In this document: piece by piece, positions 12,523 to 24,500 of the stretch
Position numbering within the stretch: the stretch's first letter is position 1
Layout of the letters: every line of letters starts with the position of its first letter
NCBI GenBank assembly: GCA_009823395.1
Contig: CM020506.1
Coordinates: 18,253,501 to 18,317,500, forward strand
Origin: Thamnaconus septentrionalis
Lineage: Eukaryota > Chordata > Actinopteri > Tetraodontiformes > Monacanthidae
Direction of reading: 5' to 3'
Length of the DNA: 64,000 nucleotides
Position numbers and translations under genes: made by a program
The notes under the pieces: generated by a model
The model's input: the letters and a program-made list of their open reading frames with translations, nothing else
The model's database searches: none
What the model was told of the DNA's origin: nothing

Positions 12523-15500
12523 GTGCCCATGAATCCAGATGTGTGAATTGAATTAAATGTGGGAACATGTAGCCATAGACAGCAGTGCAGAACTCTGCTC
12601 TTAAAATATCCATATACGGTAACGGCATTTATTAGCTGAAATTAGTCAGTGAAATGGCACTGCATTACTTTTTTTTACTTTCTTATTGTGAAGAGAAAAG
12701 CGCAACCTTGCATGCTGCTTATAAAAACATACATTCCAGTGCCGACACTTTCGGGTCTGTTTTTGTTTATGAAAAAAACATGACCTTCGTGTATTATTGA
12801 TGCCGATGAAGCTGGAAGAAGAGAGCCTCATCGTTCAAGTTTATGTTTTGGGAACTTGTCTAAACAAAGTTTCAGAATGCTGCGCAAACCCCCCCACCCA
12901 TTGAAAAATAGGTAAAACATAATAATCAGATAAATGTATCAATAATTAGACACATTAGTACATGGAAAACAAAGTTAGTTATGAGTGCTCGATACCATGA
13001 ATAACAATACAAATATTAATAACCAGTGAAGGCGATACTGCCAACAATTAGAATGGATAATACTCGTGCACGTAAGACCAAAAATGTTAGTGTTTTATAG
13101 ACTAAATATGTAAAAGGCCCTAATTTAATTTGCATCTAGCATTTGGTTGTATCGCTTCAGATTAGTGTTGTCAAAAATATCATTATATAGATATTTTTTC
13201 AATACTGAAAATTAGAAACGATACAATGTAACTTCCCCGTAGTATTGATGTATCGGGACTGCATCGAGGCGACGTGCGGCGCCGCCAACACACACACAAA
13301 CACTCCGAGTGCTCCCTCTGCTCGCTCCCTACGAGGCAGGAGTGGAGGGAGATTGCGTCACGAAGAGACTTCTGCGGGACTTCAGCGCGATCTCAACCCC
13401 ATCCAGATCCCCGCCCCCTCAACCAAACTTTTGCGGTTGCTAGTATCGAAAATCGTATTGAAAATCAATACTTTTCCAAATATCGTATTGAAGTCTGAAA
13501 TCCAGTATCATGACAACACTGCTTCAGATAGTCACAAAAATATAAAGTATATACTGTAGATCAGATAACACTCACATGATGCCAGCAATTATAGATATTG
13601 TTAGAACATCAGACTTCTAGATATATAGGTTGTGTTACTTCTCGTTGAAGTAATCGCAAGAAAAGACCGAATGAACTTAATCCAGTCATATAGGTTATGT
13701 TGTGGGCAAAAGATGCCATCTTGATAAATTTATTGCCCACGTATAAACAAATAGACATGACTACATGCAGTTGACTAAACCGAAGGGTAATTTGTGGTTG
13801 CGCTTCAACTAGAATATACGCTCAAAGTGGTATGTGACACGCTGTGATTGCGGCTAATTACGTCGAAAGAAGTTCGTAAAGTCACGCAAGTGAAGCCTTT
13901 GCGGCGTCGCTGCGAGATTCGCCCGCTGCCATTTCTCCAGTTACCAGTTCATCACTTGTTTTTGATCATAATGACAGTTGTTTGCCTGCATGATGACCGG
14001 GGGCCAAGCGGACCGATTATTAACTCTAATGGCAGCAGCGTGGCTAACTGTTATTAGGTGCAAGCAGTGCAGAGGGACCTCTGCATGGCTGAGTGCTGTA
14101 AATACTGCAAAAAATAGCCTGAAAAATGACCTGACAATAGGACATAGGACAAAATTTCAGTTTTTTTCTACCATAGAATGTTTTTAGGACACTTACCGTC
14201 TAAGTTCAGTCTTTTCGAATCACTTGACATGTCAAGAGCGAAATGACAAATAGAATTTAATCACTTAATGAAACTCACCATTTCCTATTATAATCTAAAT
14301 AAAGTACTATAATACCAGGACTTAATTGTACTTCAGCATAACAAAATGTTTTTTTTTTTGTTTTTTTTCTTTCAACCAACTTTAACCAAGTCTTAAGGAT
14401 GAAATATGAGCCACTAAGTTGGTTATGAATGTAATGCATCATCTCAAAGTTTATTAACTCGTAGCTGGGACAGAGCTGCTGCATTGTCCACACTGGGCTC
14501 CGTTGTTGCTCGGTCTCCTCCTCCTCGTCCTCCTCCTCCTCCCACTGCTGCCGTAGATAAGCCTTTCATGTCAAGCGCAGGATCTATAACATCCCTCATT
14601 CCGGCCTGTATCGTAATTAAGGGGCGAGTGGATAGATTCTAAATGTTCATTGAGATTGATTCGCCGGCGTTCCCCCGTGCCTTGATCTACTTTTAGATAT
14701 GGCTGATTGGCCACCGTTCAAGCCGCTGTCTCCAACAAAATGTTTCTCAGTGAAATTTCAAACAGCCCCCCTACCAAATTCATGCGGAATCAGAGGACCC
14801 CCAGAGACATTTGCATTGATCAAGGCTTTAATTTCACACACACTCTCCCCACTTTTTTTTTTTCTTTTTTTTTTCTCGCTGGCTGTGATTCAAGGTCTTT
14901 TGGCTAAGCTTCTAATTCCTTCTTCACTGTTGGATGGTTCAAACACACCCAGGGCTGCATTTCTAATGAAACCCCCATGGCCAGGCAGCAACCCCTTTCC
15001 TTGACTTTCCTTATGTTGCAGACGCGGGATTACAGTACTTCAAGCGGGTTTTCGCGGCATTCCCCGTAAATATGTATGCGTTTGCAAATGAGTCGCTCGG
15101 ACGTGACCGCTTGATGGGCCGTTTCCCATGCAGGCAAGAGATTTATTGTGACCTGATGCTTTAAGTCTTTGAACCCATCAACGCGTCGACGGGCCTTTTT
15201 TTTCTCCTCCTTCTCCCTTTTTTTCCTCCGTGCGACCCCGCGGGCCATCGGCGGAAGCGGCAGCTGCATGCTAACCGTGGGCAGATCCTGGCTTGCCACG
15301 CGGCAGACGGCTCGGCTCATCCCTCGTCGCCGAGTGACCTCCTGTTTCCACCCCGCCTTGTTTATTCCCGTCTTATTTCTCAACATTTCACCGCTCGTTC
15401 CTGCACCTGCCGGTAATCGGCACCCGGCGAGAAGCCTTCTCGTTTTACCCTTTTTTTTTTAAATTTTTCACCCCGTTTCCGTCTCATCCATTGTTTAATA

Positions 15501-18500
15501 CGTCACCTGTGTTTACTGGCAGGCCGTCCGTGTTGTGCGCGTCCACGTCCTCATCCTCTCATGGCACTCAGGGTGCTGATTAAGAGCTGCCTGTCCTTAT
15601 CCCGAAGAGGCTGTTGAAATCCCCTTGTAATGGGAGGGATGAGCCGACGGAGCACAGGCTCTAATCTGGCTAATGATGTCAAATGTAAACCTGGCGAAGG
15701 GATGTACGTTAGCAGGTCACCTCGGCCGGTGCCAGCGCCGGGATCACGACGGCCCGTGGTGTCGTCGTCGTCGTCGTTGTTGTCGTCGTTGTTGAGATGG
15801 TGCTGAGGTGCCACAGGGAGAACTGGAGGACTTGCATAAGAGGAACTTGCCCGCCACTTAAAGCAATGTCAGCCTCCATAAGGAGCAGGAAGGAGAAACC
15901 TCAAGAATATGGGAGCTGCCGCCATTGAAAAACCCAAAGGCAACTTTTTTTTTTCCTCCTTTTTTTTTTTTTTTTTTTTTCACACATCAGGACACGTTCG
16001 CATGGCAAAATATCAAAATCCTTTGGGGGAAAAAAAGATATTTATTTACAAGGCCGTTGCATTGCCATCCACCTGTTTTTAGCAGAAAGATTTAATATTT
16101 TGTCCATTATTGATTTCAGTCTTTATTTATTTATGGTTAACCTGCTAAGCAAGTACAAGATATGTTCAAGGTGCTTGCATTTAATTGGGGCGTGCTGTTT
16201 GATTTTTTTTTTTTTCTCGTTTTTTTCTCACGGTGTGGGGAAACTTTAACACCCTCCCTCCGTGTTCTTCTACCTGGCTTCTCCTTCTTCCTCAGCCGTG
16301 GAGCCATTAATTAGTCAGTTGACTGATCGAGCCAGTTCATGGCATTTCGGCATCATCAGCGGTGGCTGATGCCGGCGCTCAAGAGGCTTAATAGAAAAAA
16401 AAAAAAAAAAAGGAGGCGGGGGTGGGGAGGATGAGGGGCTGCTGCTACCAGGCTGCTCTACTTCTTGGATTCCATTTATTCATTAGATAATTTTCCCAGC
16501 GTAGAAATCCTTGTTGACATGTTAATGGAATTAATTTTAGAGTGCGGCGCATGCATTTGAGAGAAGGGATTATAATCCGTCAACATGTTTTTTTTTTTTT
16601 TTCTCACACGTTCCCGCCTCGCATTGTTAGTCACGCACTGTGTGTCTGATTTCAGCAAATTTCTGATTTGTTATCATGATTAAAATGTTTTTTTTTTTTA
16701 ATGAAACACAAAAAAAAGAGTGACGTTTGCATTATACACTGACCATCATGTGACCTGTTTGATCGATGACATCATCGTAGGTCACCTAAAAATGTTTATC
16801 CTTTGACGAGTGTCGTATAGAACATTTGGCTGTGTTGTGCATGTTTTGAATGCGTAAGTGTTTCGTGTTGAACATTTTGACCACGTCCCAGCTGGAACTG
16901 CATGCAAACCTTTTATTTATTTATTTATTTATTTTGCACAATTAGAAAAAGAGAGTATGCATAAACATAACAAATCATAATGTAACAGTCCAGGGAGAGC
17001 CACAAACCACAGTGGGCTTATTTGTCGACACATGTTGAGATCACAGTCAACAAGTGATATGTTGTTAAACAGTGCGTCGCTTCTCCTAATTCCTTTTTTA
17101 AGAAACAAGAAATTAATTCTCGATTCAAATAGATGATCATATTATTTTCCACGCAATTCCAGCATTTAAGTCATTTTCATACAAACCCGTCACCAGTTAG
17201 TGTTGCCTACACACTGCGCCCGAGAGGCGTGTAAAATGTAAGATGAAAAGGACGCCTTTGATTTGGAACGCAGGCTGACGATCGGCGCCCCCCGGAGAAA
17301 TGTGTTGTTAAATATCGCAGCATTGTGCGTTTGGAATAATTGGAGTCAGCGCTGCTGGAACCGTCTGAATTGTACTCTGTCTGAAGCGTCCATTAATTGT
17401 CCGCGTCCGTCTCGATGTGGACGGTCTCAGCAAAACAACAGCGACGGAACGCGGCAAACTCGTGCGGCGGCAAGAGGCAACTTTCCCCTGCCGAGCCTTG
17501 GCGTTTTGTCCATCGCTCACCACCGTTAGCCACGTTTGGTTGACGATGAGGAGCTCCGTCTGACTGCCGTTGAATTGCCTGTGTTAAATATCAGAGACGA
17601 GTGCGATTTCGCAAAACGCCGCAGAATGAAATATTCCATTTCAAAGCTGGTTGGAGAAAAAAAGAGAAAATCTGGATGGTGAGATGGAGCAGTGCGAGGG
17701 GGTGTATATGGATATAATATTTAAAAAAATAAAAACAAAAAAGGAAAGATGGGCACTCGCTTCCACTTCAGGCTCTTGCATCATTCCCTTAAATAATAAC
17801 GTGCCTTTAGCTGCCTTCCTATGGCTGTACTTAATTTTCCGCCTCTGTTTTATTACATTTCTCCCGCCTCCGCTTCCCCCTCCAGTGGCTGTTTTCCTGA
17901 AGGATGACTACTTCGTGAGAGGTGCCGGACTGCCAGGACGTTTTAAAGCTGAGAAGATGGAGTTTCACTGGGGCCAGAATAATGGATCAGCGGGCTCAGA
18001 ACACAGCCTAAACGGCAGAAGGTTTCCTGTGGAGGTAAAGCATTTCGTCCCTGCAGCGCGCTTTGATAAATGAGCAACAAGAGGCCCCCCGAGGGTCACG
18101 TTGAACGCCGGAGCATGACATGTTACTGTAGTTTCCGGATCAGAGGTGACCAAACTTTGTCCCCTCAAGGGCCAAAAGTGAAATTTAGTGGTGACCGGCT
18201 GTCCCGCAGCAACAGCCGGCTCTGTGTGTGCACTGTAAATGGGCTTTATTACAGCTTTGAGTACAGGATGCCTGATGAGGGCGTAACAGGCTGAAGGTTA
18301 AAGCAATGCATCAGTTTGCGCAGGCCTCCCCTGCCGGCCCAGCCGGACAATATGGCACCGTGAACATTAGATCATGCTGTGCGCCAGGGCATCGACGCCT
18401 CAGCCCATCAAATCTGTTTACGAGCATTAAGAAGTCAGTCGCACTGGACTTTTTTTTATTTATTTGTTGCAGCAAATTTTCCATTTTCCATTTTGACATT

Positions 18501-21500
18501 CTGTGGAAATTCACTGCATTCCAGCAGAATCAAAACAGAGTGACATTATTTTGTGACATTATTTTATTTTATTAATTTTTTTCTTTTCTTTTATTTGGAC
18601 TTCCATAACAATGGCATAACATATGAAAAAATGGGAATTGTGGAAATGTTTTTTTGTTTTTCTTTAAGTTGAAATATTATGTTTATATGGTCTTTAAAAA
18701 TGCATCCTGTTTCCCCTATTGAATTAATCAGACAGTGAATATGGTGCAGTGGTCAACACTGTCGTCTCACAGCAAGAAGATTGCAATGAACGAACGATAG
18801 ATAGATGGATGGATAGATAGACATCTAAATATTGTTCCTTTGTGCCATCTATCTATCTATCCATCTATCCATCTATCCATCTATCTATCTATCGCGATAT
18901 AGTTTGTCCTACTAGAGTTGCCGTAAGACCTTGGACAGATTCTGTACCTGCAGCGGATGTGTGTGTGGAGTGTCCGTGCTCTCCTTGTGCCTGCGTAGGT
19001 TCTCTCTGGGTACCCCGGCTTCCTCCCACAGTCCAAAAACCATGCATGCAAATTGTAAATTTATGTTTGTTTGTCTTTTTTAATCTGGCCCCGCCATAAA
19101 TTGCCGACTCGTCCGGCTGTCTTCACTTAAAGGCAGCTGGTAGAGGCTCCAGCAACTCCCCACGACCCTGAGTGCAAGAGGAGCCGTCGTAGAAAATGGA
19201 TGGGTGAAATTCGCTAATGTGACATCAGCGGCTCTGGTGTTTCTGTATGCTCATTTTTCCAGAGCGTGAGTGAGGGAAAACAACATAGTGTTCCTTGAAC
19301 TTTTCAAAATGTCAAAGTGAAGACCGTCTGGCTGTCGATCAGGCTTTTCTCTCTGTGACGCGTCTTTGATAGTTACTGAAACGTTCTGCCCGGATCACCT
19401 GAGTCCAACGCGGCAGACTGTTGCTGAGTTGATGCAGCGAAGCCTCGCGTCCAAACTTCTTTTCCAAGAGCTACGGCTTGTTCAGCTGGAAGCTGAAACC
19501 ATCTAAACGTCGGATTTACAAAGACCAGCTCACCACCACGAGCAACAATCGCAATGATTAAGCCAAAGAGTTTTTTTTTTTTTTTTTTTTTTTAACTGAT
19601 CCATTGCGTAAAGCAGATCAGCACTTACCCCCGGAGAATTTCACACAATTAACCCACTTCCTCGCGAGACACGGGGAATTCACAGCTTTGCACATTAAGT
19701 TGAGTTTACTCGAAAACAGAACCAAAGCAGAAATTAGTGAGGAGCGACTGAGAAAGAAATAACTGATGATGTCATTACTGCTTATCTCAGTTTTTTTTGT
19801 GCTCGGAGACCGCAAATTTAGAACAGAGTGTGCGGTCTACAGATAGTGGTTGTGCAATTTGACAGATGTGGGCATTAGCCAAGTGAGGAAGGTCTCGCAA
19901 ATATGCTGCAGAGCGTCGCGGAGAGCGCAACACCCCGCTCAGTCAAAATGAGGATAGCCGTGAAATTGCAAACAAACTCTTGAGAGCTTAAAATTTCAAG
20001 TGCCGCTCAGTATTGCCGCGGCCTGGAAATGGTGTGTCAACGCAGCGAGTGATTAAGGAGTGAACGCTAACAATGGGAAGCGAGAAAAATCTGAAGTCCT
20101 ATTTAATAAATAAAGGGAAAGAAGTGTTTTATTTCTTTACTTTTCCCAAAGCCCTAAAATTTATTTCAGCAAGGGTGTTAATTTAATGCGCCGAAACCGA
20201 AACACAAAGAGCGGACTGGAGAAACAAAGGAAGGAATGCTAAGCTAGCAAAGACGGCGGGGAAATCACAGCCAAGCAAATGTATGAAGTCTATGTAAGCC
20301 TTCTTAAAATTCTGACTTGTTGTATTTTCCATTGCGGCAACGGGCTTCAAGCAGAAATCCCGCTCCTGTAATTATAGCCTTTTTCAACTCTTAAGCTAAC
20401 ATTGCAAATCCCGTTCATTATCTAAAATAAATTTGCCAAATAAAAAAAAAAATTAAAAAGTTAACCGTTTTCCCTGGGTTACGTAAAGCAGCATTCGCAT
20501 TCTCTTTGTCAAATACTTCATAATTGGGGTAAATATACCCGATCGTACAAAAAAAAAAAAAAAACAGGAAGTGGCTGTTAGCGTGCCTCTTTGTCTTATC
20601 CCCCGAACACGCAGCGCGAGTCATCCTGTGTTTGTTTCCTGGCCCGGTTCTTCTGGAGCCCTCTCTCTCTCTGCAGGCGCGGCTTCTGACGCTGCTCCGC
20701 TGAGTAATTAGATTTATTTTTGCCACATCATTTTCTGTTCAGTGCGCCGTTATAAAAGGGCACGCAGGCTCCCATCTAGCCGTTATAAAGCTGTTGTGCG
20801 CGTTGCTCCTTTAATTGTGTGCCCCTAAATAAGATGATGGTATTTGCTCTAATGATCAATTAGATCAGCTCTGAGCAATAAAAACTGACTATATATAGAT
20901 CTATTGGTGTGTAACACACAATCACCCCCGTTTGTGCAGACACAAGAGCCTTGGATTAACTGGACTGCACATTCCAAATTGGCTTTAAGTATTAAAGAAT
21001 TACTGTTGTTACAATAAAAAAAAATCAATTGTCTTAAAGCAAACAAAGTCCACTTTTAGCATCGGGAAAACATTTTTTTTGCATTTGCGTTTCACTGTAA
21101 ATAAAATCTTGAGTTTGGCCCATAAAACATATGATATATAATAGAAAATATAATACAAATAACACGATAAACAAACATTCCAGGATTAAAAAAAAAAAAA
21201 AAAAAAAAACTTTGTAAATCAGCAGACTAGATAATTGAGTGCGATAATGAAAATAAGGCACAGTGTGAATGCAAACCTTGACCAAACTTGATAGAAAAGG
21301 GCTGGAACATAATGGGATTGTTTTGCTGCATGGGAAGTGCAGATGAGAAAACCCTGTTTTCAGGAAGCTGTTTAATGTCATGTTTATGGATTTTTTTGTT
21401 TGTTTGATTGGAGGGGGGAGGGGCAGAGCAAATAAAGACAGCAGCTGATCTGCATAAAAAAAAAACTAGTTTCCTATTAACTGTTAGCGCTGATGCATTG

Positions 21501-24500
21501 AGCCAAAGCTGCCATTTCGAAGGTGCGTGCAAAGAAGCACCAACCTTTATTATATATAACACTTATTCTTTTCTTGCATCCCCGTGATTGGAAAGAAAAT
21601 ATTGCGCCTTGTCAAAAAAAAATAGCTTCCCTTGTTAATGCGATAAATAATGAAATTAGTATACAGCCTTTATATTGAATAACCGCGAGATGAGAGCGAG
21701 ATGGGCTATTTTTCACAGTGTGAACACATCATTTGAGCGTCTGAGCCCAGAAGGTATTAAAGTTCAATCAAAGGCCGCCGAGCTGGACGGACGTGCTCGC
21801 ACAGGATGTGGCCCTCGGCTCTTCCGCCGCCTCATCCCGCGCACGGTGGCATTTTCGAATTTCATATTTCTGCCTTGACAGAATTTGATGTATCCGAGAT
21901 GATATTACATCTGACGGCGTGCGGCCGAGCTCAACCTTTAATAAATGTTTGTGTTTGATAAACACCAGGGCCTTTCATGACGGAAGGGCGAGCCTTTTGT
22001 TTCAGGGCGCCGTACGTTTTGTTCTTTTTTTTTTCCCTGACCTTGGAGGCTCCGAGCTCCGGCGTTTATTCGTCTCTTGCCCGACAGAAAAGGCTTTCCA
22101 ATCTGCCGTCTACTTATCTCCCGACTCCAAATGACTCACATACCACCCTTGGTATCCGGCAGCGCCGGCGCATAAAGCATCTCGCTCTTGTTATGCTCAG
22201 GCGAAGAAGTGTTTATCTCACCTGCCCAGCAGCTCGCAAATATGCGCTAATATAGCTCACGCGTTAGCTACATCAGGTAGAAAAGACGGATTCAATGAGC
22301 TGTATTATGGAGCTGCTCTGCCTTTGTTACCCCGTTGGTATAAATAAAGAGAGAAAGCCGCTCGGCCCGTGGCTCTTGAGCTTGACATTAATCTAGCCGT
22401 GGCCTTTTTCCGTGGGAGTGAAGTGAGGAAATCAATAGATGGACCACCTGTTTGCTGCAAACGGCACGATGAAAAATGAAACAAAGAATTTTCGTTAGCC
22501 ACCTCGGGGCATCGCGGGGAGATATTTACCAATAATGTATCGGGGAGGCGCCGGGGTTAGATTAATTATACATGGATTATAAACCGCACTTTGGGAAGCG
22601 TATGTTGTTGGCACCCATTACCGCGGATGCATGAAGTGTGAAGGTGGGTGAACGGCGGTGCGCCGAGCGAAAGGCGGCGGCGCTGTGAGCGCATCTGCGG
22701 CGCCGGGCTTGATTGAGTATTCAGCGAGAATCTCAGGTGAGTCGAGACTAATTGGAGCTCAGATTAAAATTAAGAACATTTCATTTTAATAACAAAGCAC
22801 ACGTGTAACTTTGGCCCGAGGGGATTAAGCAAATTAGAAAGAGGGTGGGGGGGAGCTGGAGGGGGGGACTGTAAACAAACAAATAAAAACAAGTCTTTGA
22901 GATCTTTGAAGGCAAACATCCGCAATCCGGAGATATTATCTGCAATCATCTTAAAAGATAAAGGGAAAAGTACGCCCAAGAATTCTTCCAGATCTGGAAT
23001 GATTTAAGCTAGAATAAAAAGTGTTGGCAGTACGCCTGGAAAACAAAATTACCTTTTTCTGCACTCTATGTTAATCGGCCAAAGCACAAATGACTTTAAC
23101 TGAGGGCCTGGTTCTCCCTCCATTTTGAAACCGGTTGATGTCCATATTTGGATGTGTGGGTGGTACCGGAGGTAAGCTGTGATTGGAGCGTGTGTGCTCA
23201 ACCCCAACACCCGCCCACTCGCTGGTAAACTGACTACATTTGGCTATCATCTGTAGCCCCACCCACAACTGGCTAATGACCATTTTTTTCTCTGAATTGG
23301 ACCAAATCAGAGCAAAGTTGATTTAACATATATTCATGATGTATTGATATATTGATGTATATATATATTTTTCCAACTTATTTAGACCAACAACAACCAA
23401 AAAAAAAAAAAATTGATGCGGCTGCCCAAACAATAGAATGTAGATTTCCGGCACTTCCACGCTCCTTCTTGAGAACTGGAAGCTTTATACAGTCAGTGGT
23501 TTGAACTGACAAATATGTATGAATGCAGTGTTGCATTCACACTGCCAGCATGCATAGAATGTTGAGTCTGAGACGCTGTATGAAACTACGTCACACACTC
23601 AACACTGCAGCTCGAACCGACATGCTGTTGCCATGCAGCCGTTGCTGCTAATGAGTGTTGGGTACGTAACGTACGTAATGTTAGCCATCTGCTAGCTAGC
23701 TATTGTACTCCTCGCTGCAGAACATTTGACAGAATGGATAACGATGAGTGATGAGCAATGACTAAGGTAAAGGTTTCCACGTGATAAATTGCTGCCTTTA
23801 CTGTAGAACATCTTTCAGTTCTGGATGCCTGGTCAGATTCTCTCATTTAATGTGGAACAGTGTCGAGGCTTTGCGCACTGGCCGCTGCCATGGGCCTTTG
23901 CTGGAAGAAGAATTAGGCTGGAGATGGGCAGCACAGGTATAATGCTTGAGGAATCAACTCATTTCCTGGAAGGAATTAAATGAATTGCCCACGCCGCCAC
24001 AAGCACCGAACACTTAAAGGATCTCTTTCATTTCCAACTATCAGGAGGAACCCGGCGTGGGCTGCGCTGAAGAGGCATGAACAGTGTGGTGGTTAATACA
24101 TGGACATTGTTGCTTGGCAGAATTTAAAAAAAAAATAATAATAAACGAACTACGTTACCAAAGTGTTACAACCCTAAACAAAATAACAATGGTGTAAGTT
24201 CAGGTTTGTTTTCAGTGTGATGTAATATAATAGCAGCGGTTGTGGGCATATTTATCATAACATCATCACCAGGCAACACAATCTATGATGGAAACTTGTG
24301 GAACCTTTATCAGTTTCCATAAGCAGATGAAGGTTTTGTGGTAAGAGCATTATAGGAACTGGAAATGTGCTGTGCAAATGCACAAAACACAGCTAATGCT
24401 GAAATATTCAGCTAAGTGCAGATATGCTACAGCCGTGCTCACATGCTGAACAGATTAGTCAAATAGCAACAGGATATGATGCTTCTCTCTCAGCCTCAAT

